DNA of 64,000 bases from Citrus sinensis (lineage: Eukaryota; Streptophyta; Magnoliopsida; Sapindales; Rutaceae): positions 2,392,501 to 2,456,500 of the forward strand of contig NC_068559.1 in the NCBI RefSeq assembly GCF_022201045.2, given 5' to 3'. The number at the start of each line of letters is the position of its first letter. Position 1 is the stretch's first letter. The notes under the pieces were generated by a model that saw only the letters and a program-made list of their open reading frames with translations, ran no database searches and was not told the origin of the DNA. Shown piece by piece: positions 1 to 15,083 of this stretch. The translations under genes were made by a program, and so were the position numbers.

Positions 1-1501
1 GCCTACAACAATTCATATGAGCGGTGGCGTACATTTCATATCTAAATTATGAGATAATTATTGGGTGCTACATTTTATCCCATTCTATTTATGAAAACCT
101 CAAGTTTCCCAATCATCTTGTTATTGGTTTTGAAAATTTTCGTTTATAACCATTAAGTTATTGTGTATTATTTGACGCTTCAAGTTTCTGGGGTCAAGAA
201 TGAAAATTTGAGGATCAACAACAAATTACTTATAAAATGCTGGAAAACATATTGGAGCCATTTTGTTCCGATCCCAAATTAGAAGTGTGCTCCAGGATTC
301 AAATCCATTGTCATAATTTGTGTCAAAATCTCCAACAACTAATAATGAAGAGGGAAAAAAGCTGCCATTGCCACAAAACAAACAACAAATGAAAAAAAAA
401 AGTAGGATAAAAGAAAAAACCTGTTAATCCTGGAGATTACATGATGTGGTTATTGGCCTTCAAGAAAGTTAACATCACCCAAGAAAAAACCCATAAAGGC
501 AAAGTTTGAATTACACAATAAGAAAGAGAAACAAGAAAACTAATTGAATTTATTATGATCACTTGATTTGATACGGTTTTTGGTACATTGGTTTTTAATT
601 TGGTTGTGTTTTTTGAATTTCGACTCTCTTGGCTTGGTTCCTCTTTTTTTCTCTGACGTGTTGGTTAAGTTTTATAACGAACGCGTGAAAATAGGTGAAG
701 GCCGTTAATACGGATAAATTTATGTCGTTGTTAATGAGCTTAGCTGGATCCTATTGAATTAGAATCATACCAACCAGTTATGTTCAAATATCAACCGTCT
801 GATTCATCTCCAAGTGCCTCTGATGCATTCGTTTTATATTTTTTTTCCATTTTCGCCCAACAAACGGTTTATCGAAATTGTCAGTTATAATTTTTTTTTT
901 ATTGGTTCTTTTATAACAACAAAATAAGGTCATATTTTGTTTCGTTTTGAGAGTCTTGCTTAATTTCAATCAATGTAACTTACAACTCTTGAAACATGAC
1001 AGTCGATCCCACTATCATGTCACAAATATTTACATATTTTACCATTACTGTAAGTTACATTAAATGTAACTTAATAAAATTTTATTTTTGATTGCCCTTG
1101 TTAAATATTCACTTTTTTATTTTTAATTATTAACGTTATCTTTTGACTGGATGAGCCTTATTACAAGGCAGCCCATTACAGTTTGGATTTTCAGTGTTAT
1201 TTTTAGCCCATTTTAGGCCATGAAGATCCAAATATTAGTGAAATATAACAATAGGCACCATATATTAAAAATGAATGAGTGAGTATGAGGCAGCTGCAAT
1301 ATTTTCCAAAGTAAGCACAACAGTTACACACATATTTACAAAAAAAAAAAAAAAGAATAGTACCACAAGCTGAATTTGAAATTCACTAATTCAACGAATT
1401 CAGGGAGAATGGCCCAACATACAAATGTATCTTAGCTCAACATGGTTATTGAACAAACAAACAAAGTTGGCTTGAAGCATAATGCAAAATGTTCAAAGCA
1501 A
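1..1501. other. Gene-free AT-rich flank
   Basis: No coding region is supported here. The stretch is AT-rich with several A or T runs and only short chance frames. The part next to 1501 (about 1300-1501) is probably the 3' untranslated and downstream region of the receptor kinase gene, which is transcribed leftward. Confidence 0.5.
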
Positions 1502-3495
1502 TCAGGGTGTTTGGACATTAGATTCAGTTCCAGAAGATGCCCTGTTCTTCAACTCAGGTTGTTGAATTTGTTCTATCATTCTAACAACGTCATCCATTTT
1601 TGGCCTAGAGTCTGGGACCTTTGCTACACATGACAATGCAATCTGTAGCATCTGCACCATCTCCTCTTCAACATCTTGGTACTTCAGTAGCTCAACATCA
1701 AACACCTCGGCTGTCCATTCCTCGCGAACAACAGAACGGACCCATCTTGGAAGATCAACCACATCGTCATGGCCCGAGTGTTGGAGAGGGGCTTTGCCTG
1801 TCAGCATTTCCAGGAGGAGCACACCGAAGCTATAAACATCGGATTTTTGAGACGCTTTCCGGGTCTCAGTTACTTCTGGAGCACGGTACCCTATGGTTCG
1901 AGTTGCGGTTGTTGGGAAATTGATCAGATGAGCCAAGCCAACGTCAGATATGCAACCATTAAGGTCTTGGGTGAGTAGGACATTGGAGGATTTGATGTTG
2001 CCGTGTGTGAATTTAGCACCACCCTCGGAATGGATGAAAGCAATCCCCCTAGCAGTACCAAGAGCAATTTTCATTCTTGAATTCCAATCCAGTGCAGTTC
2101 CACCGTCACTTCTATTTCCTGTTGTTTCAGGAAAACACAAAATTGAAGCAACAATTCAATATCACTGCTAAAGAGTTAATAGATTTGTTTGAATAATGAT
2201 ACTAATGTAGAGTGGAGGTGAAACTTACTATGCAAGAGCATGAACAAGCTACCCGCAGGCATGTAGCTGTAGACTACAAGCTTCTCATCCTTTGAGTAGT
2301 AATAAGCACGGACTGGCACCACATTTGAGTGCTTTCCAATCGTCCCTACGACTTCCATCTGCTGCTCAAACTCCCTCTTGGTCGCTGCAACTTCCCTCAA
2401 TCTTTTCACTACCACGGTTGTACCATCCTCCAAAATGGCCTTGTAAGTTGAACCGTAGCTTCCCTTGCCAAGAACTTCAGCTGAAGCCCTCAACAAGTCC
2501 TCGAGATCAAAATTAAAATAAGAGCCATCCAAGAAACACAACTTATTCTTCTCGGCTTCCTGCACTCCACTTCCGAAGTCCTTAGGCTTCTCAGCGGTGC
2601 CCTTTCCCTTCAGCACACCACTGCCTTGGCGATCCAACTTCTTCAAGCAGCATAAAAAGAACAATGCTAGCAAAAGAAACAGCACTGCGCAGCCCCCAAC
2701 AGCAATAGCAATGATAGAACCTGAATTAAGTTTCTTTCTGGAAGCATTTTTATGTGGGGAAATTGTTGGAAAGTAACTTGGGGAAGGAGAAGGAGAAGAG
2801 GAAACCGTGGAGCAGGGGGTGAGTGGTAGCCCACATAACATAGAGTTCCCAACAAATGAAGAATTAGGGAACGTTTGGAGGGAGTCAGGAATGGAGCCAT
2901 TCAAGTTGTTATTGCTGAAATTCAAGATCTTCAGCCTGGGGAGATTGAGTGGGGGAATAGCTCCAGATATGGAATTGTTTTGAAGGTTCAACAAATGAAG
3001 TCGCGCAAGATTCTGAAATCCGGGTGGAATGTTTCCAGTGAATGCGTTGAAGGAAAGATCCAATGCATTGAGTTGGAGGGAACGAAAGGCCGGAAGGACA
3101 CCGGAGAAATAATTATTTTGAAGATAAACGTATTGAAGGGAGGAAATGGAGGTGATATCAGAAGGAAGAGTTCCGTTGAGATAGTTGGATCGGAGACTGA
3201 GGATCTTAAGAGCATCGAGCTTTCCGATGCTGTTGGCTGGGATGGGACCAGTGAATCCGATGCCAGGAAGATGGATGCCGATCACACGGCTTCTATTTAC
3301 ATTACAAGTGACACCAATCCAAGAGGAGCAAACAGGGGCAGCAGCATTCCAGTTGAGCTTTCGGGCATGTGGGACGGCGTCAGCAAAGTCAAGCAGGGCT
3401 TGCTTATCGGAGTTCAGATCAGCAACAACCGTAGGAAAGATAGGAAGTACAGTGAAAAGGAAAATAGGAACAACCATGGAGATCTGGAGCTTCAT
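1502..3495 (-). CDS. LRR-III receptor-like pseudokinase (At5g58300-type)
   Basis: Two coding exons, 3495-2229 and 2118-1502, joined by a GT-AG intron (GTAAGT donor), give 627 residues, usual for the family. The order is signal peptide (1-25), LRR N-terminal cap with a Cys pair (about 27-65), about five leucine-rich repeats (70-215), a Ser/Pro-rich juxtamembrane stretch, one membrane helix (261-286) and a cytoplasmic kinase-like domain (about 340-610). The glycine loop GKGSYGS and the VVVK lysine (364) are present. The catalytic HRD is HGN (461-463) and DFG is DVG (481-483), so catalysis is unlikely. Such proteins act at the plasma membrane as co-receptors or scaffolds. The start at 3495 is chosen because the signal peptide follows at once; an in-frame ATG 48 bases upstream would add 16 residues. 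The exact ligand and pathway cannot be read from sequence. Confidence 0.95.
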
Positions 3496-5835
3496 GGATA
3501 TTTCTTCAGTATGCTCTCCTGGATCAATCAAGAAAGGCCACAAGACAAAATTAGCTGAACATGCATCACATAAGCAGGAATCATTCTAAAGCAATATCAG
3601 CTCATGCATTTTCCTACCTTTCAGCATAATTGTTTTATGTTAAAAGTACGGTACGTGGGATTGAATTTTCTTTGACGAAATAAAATAGTAATGATACTTG
3701 ATTGAACCTTTTATATCAGAAAAAGAAAAGCTGAGTTTAAATTAAAAAAAAAAAAATTCCAAGTAAAAATTCAAAAATTTGAGAAACAAGTATTAAAGGT
3801 ACTCCACTAACAAAAGCAAAATGTTAATTCTATAAAGAAACCAAGAGAAAATTATTTGTCATCATAAAGAAGAAAAAGCAAAAGCTAATTTTCCTTTGTT
3901 CTGTAAAAGGGAGGATGTGCCACGCTAAAAGCAACCTTGCTCTCTCTTTTAATACTAATGAAAGGATATCACTAATATACAATCACACATCAAAGCTTTA
4001 GATGCCTTGATTGCAGGATCTACGCTTATAATTGACAAAAATAACTTCCACTGCTCATTTCTTTAGGAAGCAACAATGAGTTTACACTGGACGTGGAAAA
4101 AAGTGCGGCAAACAACTACAGAAAGTTGAAATTTTAGAATGATGATGACGGAGAAGCATGCGTGTGAACTATAACACAACTATAGAAACTACCTGGAGTG
4201 AAGATGTTATTGCAGGAAATAAGGCCAGTCCATATTCAAGTTTGGCACATGGGAAAGGCTAATTATGCTCTGTTTGCTTGTCTAGAAAATTAGGAATGGA
4301 AGAAAAGTGCTTGGCAATGTTTATACTTAGCTTTTACTTATCACTGTTTCATAAACTAGGCAGGGGACTCAGATAAAAAAAAGCGCCCTACGTAAACTTC
4401 TCAGCATATGGCAGTGGGATGAGCACCAGAGTGTAATGTACTGATCACTCCACTACCATGCCGAGGAGTACACACAAATTTACTTACAATCTTCAAGTGT
4501 CTTTTATTAGAAAGACAGCCCTCGTCCCAGAATCACTTAGCCTTTCTACGATGTCTTCAATATGCCTTTAAAGCTCTCATTAGTAATGAGTCATTACCCA
4601 ACCAACAACCCCATAATGAAATAATGTCTTCTTGTTGAAATAAAAAAGCTATTCAAAGCAAATGTCAAACGTAAAAAAATAGAAATGAAAGCATGCACTT
4701 CATTGATTGTGTCATATTTTGAGTATGGAGAGTACAGAATAGCCAGCAAATTTCCAATTTGATGTAATATTTGTGTGGGTATGTAATCTTGGCCTTTTGA
4801 TGCGGACCAGTGGGAATTGGTTGGTGTAACTAACTGGCCCAGTTAAAAAAATTGGGTGATTACTTGGCCAACTCACCCCTAAGTAATTAATAGCCTAAAT
4901 TATTGCTTATGGTTGGGTTTAGGATCTGCTCGATGCAACTGCAACTTTCACAAGTGGAGCTACTAAAACTGACGGTTGGTAGTAAGGATGAATTAAGCAA
5001 TCACATTATGTCATGGTTCAATGGGATTATGATGGCACATTAATGCCTTCTTCAAAAGGAAATTATGAATTCAAACAGAAAAATATTATCACATAACAAT
5101 CTTTGTTTTGACTTCAAACCCCAAACAGCAGAAAGTTCAAAATTATCATAATCATCTTCATAAAGAGAGAAACTTGTGCTTGCTCACATGGTAGGCCCCT
5201 TTCTTTCTCTTTGTAATTATCTTTTTCTCATGGTATATACCATCTAGAAAGGGGGTCCTTTTCCTCTTTAAAACAAATCTTTCTGGCATTGCAACAGCAC
5301 AGCAAAGATAAAGACACAGTCACAGCTCAGAATGCATTTGTTAACAAATAAATGCCACATCTTTAGGTCTTGCTAAGGTTAAGGTGTCATTTTCCAGTAC
5401 TGTTAAGGGAGTCCACAGGAATTAAAGACCAGAAAGGAACCTTTAACTTACTTCAGAATGAGACTAAACCATCCGTTCAAAACAGATGGTGGGTGTTGGC
5501 ACCCGGTTACCGCTTGTTCTTGTCCTTTTTACAGTAAACAGAGTATTAAACAAGTGCCAAGAAAAAGTAACACTTCTAAAATAAAGCATGCTCGAAAGCC
5601 CGCAATACTTCAATTGTACGCTTTATTTGTGTCTGCTTTAAATGCTGAAAATTTGGAATTCCAAACGATGTTTATCAACAAGGTAATACAACCTCGCCAA
5701 ACAGTCTGATATGGATGAAATGTGCTCCTGCATCATTTCTGTATATCTGAGATTGTCAAAGCCTTATGCAACCTTTAAAAACTCCTGCGAGAAACAAAAT
5801 GAAAACAAGCCAAGGGGACTGAAACAGTCACTGTG
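3496..5835. other. Intergenic region, promoter side of the receptor gene
   Basis: No gene is visible. The left part should hold the 5' leader and promoter of the receptor pseudokinase; the right end holds the 3' region of the Tim21-like gene. Open frames here are short and lack splice or codon support, including an 83-codon one at 5458-5709. Confidence 0.5.
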
Positions 5836-8637
5836 CTAGCTTTTTTCAAGCTTCTTAATTTCTTCACGGTGTTTTCTTTCAGCCTCCTGAAGTTCTCTCT
5901 CAGCATCCTCCTCATCCTCTATTCTGTCAAGATCATCGAATTCTTTGGTTGCTGCCATAGCTTTCACTACAGGATCCCTTAGCTCAGCTATAAGGCCATC
6001 TCCAACCTTGTACTCTTCTTCATCCCCAATCAGGAATAATCGCTGGTCAGGTCCTGATTTCATGGGAATGTCAATTGCCAACAGCTTCGTATCATGCTGC
6101 ATATTCAAACAACATAATTCTTCAATAAGCTAGATTCATGCTTTAAGAATTCATGAAGAGATCTCTCTCTTCCCATACTCATACATTCACATAGTTGCCA
6201 TATTCCGTTTCCTAATGAACTGATGCAATAGCAATACATATTTTGTAACACCAAACAATAATTAACTAATGTAACATCCTGAGAAAAGAAATGAGTGTGG
6301 CACAGAATTTGTTAGATGAGACTCAACTCATCAGTGAATAGGGTAATATACAGGGAAAACCATATTGGTGCGTGACAACATAGAGTTTAGCAATCAATTC
6401 AATCATCGCTTGATATATATCAACAATAGAGGAAAGGCCATCAACAAAGTTAAATTTCAAGAACGTCACAAGGAAAGGTCAAGGCAGAATGAGAAAAAAA
6501 TGCCTCACTCATAAACTGGAAGTTATATTTATGTTCTCTGTAAAAGCAACCTCACCTGGTATGGGAGTTCATGAGGAGCCGTATGCATGCTATGGTGTTG
6601 GGTGTGAGGAGAATGGGGAGAATGAGAAACAAACCTGTCCTTTTTTCTTCTTGACTTCAACACTGACTAGACCTTTTCTCTCAGAACCTCGTATTGGGAA
6701 AATGAGAAAACAGCGCTTGTTCCGGAACCTTGGCTTGAAGTTCTTCATTGTAATTCCACCTCCGGACATAACATACGCTCTCAAACTTGTTCCTGAGAGA
6801 GGGGCACCCATTACCTCAAGAATGCCAGCAGAAGTATTGAGCTTTCTCATAGCCATTCGATAAACTTTATCAGGATTGATTGTGAACCTTGAGCGAATGT
6901 ACAACCCCTTAAAGAAATAAAAAACACAGACACTCATAAGATATAAGCCATAAGACACAGCTCTCCACAATGATGTCAGCAACATTCCAGCATAAACTGG
7001 GAAAAACTCAGGATCTATAGATGTGGGCTTTACAAATGAATTGATAAGAGGGAAGGTTTTATGCCAATGAGCTAACTAGATGACACTGCTAGAGGTTTCA
7101 GATTCAAGCTCAGATGTCTGCAGTAATAATAATTTGTTTGAATTTCCTCTCATGTATCACCAACGATTCACCATATTGACTGATTCTGGCTTAAATGCTT
7201 GTGTATTGTGCACCATTATTCATGATGCTTTGCTCTCCAGTAAGCATCGGAAACTTATAAATCAGGAGGCCAAAATTCACAGATTTATGATGCTGTTACA
7301 AAATGCTACAAAAAGGTACTTCTAGATCCAAAACAAAAGCTTGTAAGACAACAATTTTAGGAAAAAATAAATCATTCACTAAACTTGCAATATCTGCAGA
7401 TAATTACAACTTTCATATTTAATAAACTACAACAACAAGTAGATCCATCTAACAGGAAATCAGAAAAAAAATATTCCTGATGATTTCCACTTATTTGCCT
7501 ATTCAAGTATAAGAAAAACGAACAAGTACAACAAATAGAATTCCTCAAATAACATATTGAGATCCAGATTGTAATAAGAGAACATATCAACTTAAGAAAC
7601 AGAGTTGGAGTTGAAATACTTAAATCTTAAGAATACCAGCAGACGAGCACACATTTTATCAGTGTAACTGCAAACGCCACCTCATCCATGGATCAATCAC
7701 CAGTAAAAAAAGAAAGGGGAGCTTCTTATTAATAGTTTAACACTACTCTTTCAGCCAACAGAAAATAGTGATAAGTATAATACAAACAATTCATTGATCA
7801 CCACAAGCATATTACGTATAGCATGTTCCAAGTTCTTGTCACACCTAAGGACAAAATAAAGTATATCCAGAAGAACCTTAAGTGCCCTTTAACAACTCAA
7901 TTAGCAAACAAGAATAATTTAAATAAACTAACACCCACACCAAAATTATCCTTGCCACTAATTGCAAGCCCCTCAGTACACAGCAAATATAAATTCCAAA
8001 TGCAAAGGAAGTCAAGCAAACCAAACAAGTGAAAATGCATTAGACATTGTGAAGCAGAACTTACTGCAAAAGCAACAATAGCAGTTGAAAGTGCAAGGAA
8101 CCCATACTTGGCCATGCCTTCTGAAATCCCCACAAAAGTATTTGCAATGCCAAACATAATCCTCCACAGCAACATACAAACCACAACCCCACCGGCACCA
8201 AACAGAAGCAGATAGTTCCCCTTGAAAAAAGCATCAATTTGCAACCCTATAGCTTCACGATACCTCGAAAAAGTAGAGGAAACGACAGAGGCCGGCTTCT
8301 CAAAAACCTTTTTTGTAAAATTCCCATTAAGCTTCTGACCAAATTCACTTTTAAAGGAAAAAAACCTGAACCCAGGAGAAATTTTCACATTGGGTTTGCG
8401 GGAATTTGATAAAATCTGAGCTAAACCAAGATTTGCAGAAGTGAATTTTGAAGGTAGCTTAGTGGAGTGGATGTGAGAAGTTGAAGTTGTGAAATTTGAG
8501 GACCCTCTTGATGAAAAATGAGAATAAAATGCTGAGGAGAGTGAGGGTTTTGATTTGGAAGATGGGTTGACTCTAAGAAGGTGGTCGAAATGGAGCCTGA
8601 GTAGGCCATTGATGATTGCTTTCGAGGGTTTCGACAT
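5836..8637 (-). CDS. Tim21-like mitochondrial inner-membrane protein
   Basis: Three phase-0 exons, 8637-8065, 6907-6635 and 6096-5836, give 368 residues. The N-terminus is rich in Ser, Lys and Arg with few acids, like a mitochondrial presequence. A membrane helix lies at about residues 152-170 with a second hydrophobic patch near 180-191. The part after the first splice (GLYIRSRF, then residues like KVYRMAMRKL and EVMGAPLSGT) resembles the Tim21 intermembrane-space fold, where Tim21 links the TIM23 presequence translocase to TOM and respiratory complexes. The C-terminus is a charged, probably coiled Glu/Lys/Arg tail. It resembles the Arabidopsis At2g40800/At3g56430 pair as I remember them. 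The start at 8637 is the first ATG followed by the basic leader; an in-frame ATG at 8694 is an alternative. Function is inferred from family likeness only. Confidence 0.82.
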
Positions 8638-8896
8638 AATGAGAGACAGATTAGAATTAGATTCACAAAACACACAAACTCGAATGCAATTCAATGAAAC
8701 GCAAGAATTTTATGACAGTGAATGGGAGAAAGAACCAAGAAAAATTGTACCTTTGATTTGAAATGACCAGACATAGGAACAAAGAGACAAGTTCAGTGAT
8801 TATTAATCATCGCAGGAAGTCGTTATTTTTGTGCTTAGAGATTCGTAGGAACTCATTTGTTCCTATGACGTTGGAAAAGAGACACAAGGCACCGAT

Positions 8897-9090
8897 TTTT
8901 TTTTTTTTTTTTATTTGAGGGAGGAGAGTAAACTTTTCATTACCGGCCTAAACGGCCAATAATTCACGATCACGGTAATGAAAATTCAATGTGGGAATAG
9001 ATTCGAATACAATACTTGAACATAAGATTAACAATAGTTAACTTAATTCTTAGCTTATTGACCTTTCAAATCATCATATTCATCACCTTA
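8897..9090 (-). repeat. Possible tRNA-derived SINE
   Basis: Read on the minus strand, a stretch resembling RNA polymerase III box A (AGCTAAGAATTAAG) is followed about 40 bases later by a box B-like TATTCGAATC. The sequence ends in a run of about 16 A (T run at 8899-8914 on +). This order is the layout of a plant tRNA-derived SINE. I could not find clear target-site duplications, and both boxes deviate from consensus. Confidence 0.35.
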
Positions 9091-9389
9091 CCATGCAATC
9101 CATAAACATCATAGTACATTAGAATGATGAAATTATTCTTTTCTTTGTGCAATACATTTCTTCTTTTTTTTTTAAAAAAAAAAAACTCCTTTTATGATTA
9201 ATTTGCCTATCAGGTTTATAGTATGAATGAATTGTTCTGTCGCAATTCAAGTTATTTAATGTACAATGTTGTCGTAGAAGTAGATTTCTTGTAATTTAGA
9301 AGAAAACCAATCTAGCATTTAACCAGTAATATAGCAAATCTCTTAACAAGACTTGTCGAAGTAGACTTAACGAAAATAGATTCTCCTTA

Positions 9390-9535
9390 TTTGAGAGCAG
9401 GCCTCTCCTTTAATAGAGCAAATTTTCAAAAGAAATGCACCATTTAGGCCACATTGAAACAGGTCTCTCTTTACCGAGCAAGTTTTTGAGTTTGACAGCA
9501 AGTCTCTCCTTCGATGGAGCAAGTTTCCAAGACTG
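9390..9535. repeat. Three degenerate copies of a CTCTCC...GAGCAA motif
   Basis: A unit of the form cagg-y-ctctcctt-...-agagcaa-gtttt occurs three times, near 9397, 9459 and 9499, with irregular spacing of about 40-60 bases. It may be a decayed local tandem repeat. No function is suggested. Confidence 0.4.
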
Positions 9536-9670
9536 CTATTCACAGAAACGTGGAACCTCGTTTGTTAAACATATAACCATTATCAAAATGTAGAACCCGT
9601 CACAAAGTCTCCAAGTTCACTGTTACACTTTCAGTGCAGTGCTTTCGTTTCACGTTATTGGCAATTATAC

Positions 9671-9772
9671 TTCCAAAAGGTATGGTTAGTTTTACAAAAA
9701 AAAATTGAATTTTAACACACATTCCAAAAGGTATGGATAGTTTTACCAAAAAAAAATTGAATTTTAACACAC
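9671..9772. repeat. Two-copy 51-bp tandem repeat ending in a CA microsatellite
   Basis: Copies at 9671-9720 and 9722-9772 start TTCCAAAAGGTATGG and end TTTTAACACAC. They differ at only a few positions. The second runs into a short (CA)n tract, which may have helped slippage duplication. Confidence 0.8.
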
Positions 9773-10263
9773 ACACACACAAACATCCAAAATATTCATT
9801 ACATTGTTGAATTTGAGAGTATAGTAAATTTTCAACGTAACCACTCAGACACGGGGACTCTATTTCCCCTGATTAATTGATAAAGATTCATCCATTCCAG
9901 TAAAAATTTTCAAAATGCAATTTATTAAAACCACGATTATTCTCACTTAATAGATCAGCAGAGTTTTACCAAATCAGCTAAACATGAATGACTCTTGGTG
10001 ATTAAGATAATAGCAACAAACCAAATTTGCCATGTTGCCCAATCAGCAAAGAGGAGAAAAGGTGAATAAAAATAAACCATACAAATCATATAGAAGAGTG
10101 CAAATTGCAAATTCACTAAGACAACTGCAAGGATCACATAGTTAAACCAAATAAACATGTCACTTCAACTTGAGAAATCCAGTTCAACTGAGAAAAGGTA
10201 CGAAATGGAAAATAATAAACTAGACAGTAGTCACAGCTCTGCTATTTTGAGACAGTAAATATC

Positions 10264-11809
<1,546 letters not shown>

Positions 11810-11900
11810 GGCGAGCGTTCGTGTTCGGTCTCAGCTATTCTCTCTTTCTGCTCGGCTCCGACGGTGGAGATTAAGAGCGTAGGAGCGGCTAATAAGATCC

Positions 11901-11998
11901 TTTATATAGTTGTTGGATAAAACCCTACGCTTCGACCAATTCTGTTATCACACGTGGCCATTGTTGTAAGCGTGTGGACTGTGGCGGTTTCGTGGGCT
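11901..11998 (-). promoter_or_regulatory. RPL10 promoter elements
   Basis: Upstream of the ATG (11809), the minus strand carries a TATA box (CTATATAAAG, 11901-11910). The telo-box AAACCCTA lies at 11920-11927 (plus strand), a CACGTGGC G-box/ABRE at 11951-11958, and a Site II motif TGGGCT at 11993-11998. Telo-box plus Site II is the known signature of plant translation-machinery genes active in dividing cells. Confidence 0.7.
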
Positions 11999-13548
11999 GG
12001 CTGTGATTTGAAAAACCCAATGGAGGAGTGGTCAAAGATTCCAGAAGCCCACATTTGATAGCCTACTATTAGTTATGACGGTGATGTACGACGTGTCGTT
12101 TGGTCTTTGAACGATTGAAAACATCTTCTACTTCTAATTCTCGAAAAGGCCAAGCATTCATAAACGGAAAAAAAAAAGATGAAATATTATTACCAGTAAA
12201 GAGAACTGTCGCTAACAAATAATTATATTTGAAATAAATTATAAAATCAGTGTCACTTCTCTTCACGAAAAATCTTTATATAAAAAACAGGAACAAGCAT
12301 GAAGAATAGTATACTATTTTTACCAACTATGTATGTGTTTACGACTTACGAGCTATGAGACAGTCATGTCTATTTGTCAGTTTTCACACCTTTCATTTTC
12401 GATTTTTACTAAATTTTCTGTGTTACATTAGTTTGTTAAAAAAAAAAAAAGATGCAATCAATTTTCATTTAAACGAGGTACGAATTCCAACTAAATCATG
12501 TTTTTATGATCTAATCTTATACTATGCAAACATTTTAAGTGCTGATAAGTGGTTAATAAATGACAAAAATAAAGAAAAATATAAGTTACAAAATCTTTAA
12601 AAGTTTAAGAGAGCCAAAAAAAAAAAAAACCTAAGGTCTTACCAATTCTAATCTCTTAAGGTGCAAAACATTAAGAGTACGTTTATTTATTGGATTTAAA
12701 ATCGAAATGAAAACATTAGGAAATAAGAATGAATTTTAGGTGAAAACCACATAAAATTGGGGATGAGAAATGAAAACTCCATTTTTATGGGAATGTGAGA
12801 TTGGAAAAAAGAGAATGGAAATAAAAAAACAAATAAAGTAAGTAAGAAGTCATCAACCTATATACCAACGCATAAAGTATAGGCATGTATGAATGGATAG
12901 AATGACATGTCGTTATAAACAAAAATTAAACGTGGATGCATACAATTTATGCTTATCAATTATATGAATAGATAAGATGACATGTTGACTCTAGGTAATT
13001 ATGAATGACAAATAGTTCGTGAGCAAAACAGTTAACAATGAGTACTTCAACGTATGCCTTCTACAATGTCGGTTTTATAAGTATATTAGGAAATAGAATC
13101 GCACTTTACGCGGTTTTAAAAAAAAATTAGTATCATCTTTTTTTTAACTTTGTACTTTATGAAATTAATAAAAAATATAAATTATTTTTTTTAAAGATGA
13201 CGCAGTCTTATAAAACTAATATTATTTATGAAAGTTAATTCATTTTTGTTAACTTTAAAAATATATATTAATGTGTATAGTTAAGTGTACACAACTTTTC
13301 ATTAATAACAAATATGTTCATACTAATCAATTCTCCATTCTTCTTGATATTAACAGACTCCCACATCCTACAAAACCTAACTCTTATCACCCAACTATCT
13401 TTATCATTGTACAACTCATGAAGAAAAACAAAAGAGTACTCCATGAAGCACACAACACTAAAAATTCAAATAAGTTAAAAAATAAAAATACAAGAACATT
13501 TATAAAGAGGATGTTGGGTAAATAACAAAAAAACTTAAACATAACAAA

Positions 13549-14358
13549 TCTTAAATACTTAATGTTTATAGAGTTTGAAGAAACCAAAAGACACTAAATA
13601 AGAGGTTGCATAATTAAATATGGGATTATGACATTAAAATTAGGCCCTAGTGACATTGGTGAGGGAAGATGAATGAACCTTCCTTCCTATATATAATTAA
13701 TTGATGTATTTTAAACCACTAAAGTTTAGTTGTTGGCTTAATAAAATAAATGAATGTTTCAAAACTTATAATTAATTATTATTAATGGTTACATATTGTT
13801 GAATTTAAATAAAAAGAGGAAGAGCCATGTAATCTTTTAAAATCTAATAATTATTTTCTATTTTTAATATTTTGTAATGTAATTATTTTTTAATCTCAAC
13901 CAATATATTTAATAATAGAGAATATAAAAAGATGAGAAATAATGGTGCCACAAATTTTAACTACTTAATATTTATAGAGTTTGAAGAAGCCAAAAGGTAC
14001 TAAACAAAAGATTGCATAATTAAATATGAAATTATGACATTAAAATTAGACCCTAATGACATTGTTGAGGGAAGATGAAGGAACCTTCCTTCCTATATTA
14101 ATTAATTGATGTATTTAGACCACTAAAGTTTAATTGTTAGCATAATAAAATAACTGAATGTTTCTAGAATTATAATTAATTATTATTAATGATTACTTAT
14201 TATTGAATTTAAATATAAAGAGGAAGAGACATGTAATCTTTTGTAATTTAATAATTATTTTTTATTTTTAATATTTTGTAATGTACTTATTTTTTTAATC
14301 TCAACCAATTTATTAGATAATAGAGACTACAAGAAGATGAGAAATGGTGATGCCACAT
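13549..14358. repeat. Direct tandem duplication, unit about 405 bp
   Basis: Two diverged copies lie end to end, about 13549-13953 and 13955-14358, offset by about 406 bases. Shared landmarks are GAGTTTGAAGAA (13571 and 13977), GAGGGAAGATGAA, CCTTCCTTCCTATAT and a terminal GATGAGAAAT. I judge roughly 85-90 percent identity by eye, with small indels. The unit has no coding content and may be an old AT-rich element or a local duplication. Confidence 0.85.
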
Positions 14359-14501
14359 CACCTCCTTTAGTCCCAACTTTATATATATATATATAGAAGA
14401 TTAGACTATATATTTTATTTTAAGTTTATAACAAGAACGACACACTTGCATTAATAAAGAATAATGAATCATTTAAGACTCGCATGTCGATTAAAATTTA
14501 A

Positions 14502-15083
14502 GGTGCATTTACATCTTAAATTTAGAAATTGGAATAATTAATTGTATTCTATTGTTAAAAACATTAAGAAATGAAAATAAATTTTAGATGGAATCTAAGA
14601 ATTTGGAAATGAGAAATGATAAAAATGAGAGAATAGAAATTTGGAAAAAATTAACACTTATACCCTTGAAGAAATTAAATATTTATTTTTGAAAATCCTA
14701 TTTAAATATTAATTTAATATTGATAAAAATTAATATTATTACTATTACCATTATTATAATAAAAATAATAATTATTACTATAAGTATTATTTTTATAATA
14801 ATAACTACATTTTTAAAAAAAATTATACTACCACACTCAATATTATAATAAATATGTATATAACTTAAAGACATTCTAATAACTAGCAACAATTTATTTT
14901 AATTACAAATAAAAATAAATACATCAATGAAAAAACAATTTATTTTCATTTTGATTTTTATAACTCAGATAAACAATTTATTCTTATATCAACTCATTTC
15001 AGTTCATGGTCAATTCTCATAGATCAAATAAACAATTTATTTTTTATTCCAATTTACTCCAATTTGGAGAAATCAAACGCACC
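14502..15083. mobile_element. Possible non-autonomous DNA element (MITE-like)
   Basis: The left edge reads GGTGCATTT and the right edge AAACGCACC, an imperfect inverted pair. The interior is AT-rich, non-coding, and has repeated ACAATTTATT blocks in its right half. GGTGCRTTT ends are common in plant hAT-like MITEs. No clear target duplication was found, so this is tentative. Confidence 0.3.

Larger units (their letters stand above)
8638..10263. other. Intergenic region with repeats
   Basis: Apart from the SINE-like sequence and the two small tandem repeats listed separately, I see nothing. The right end holds the 3' region of the RPL10 gene; the left end holds the leader and promoter of the Tim21-like gene. 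Confidence 0.5.

Noticed and set aside
2875-3558. 227-codon plus-strand frame
   Set aside because: It lies opposite the LRR exon of the receptor gene; the regular LRR codon pattern keeps the antisense frame open by chance.
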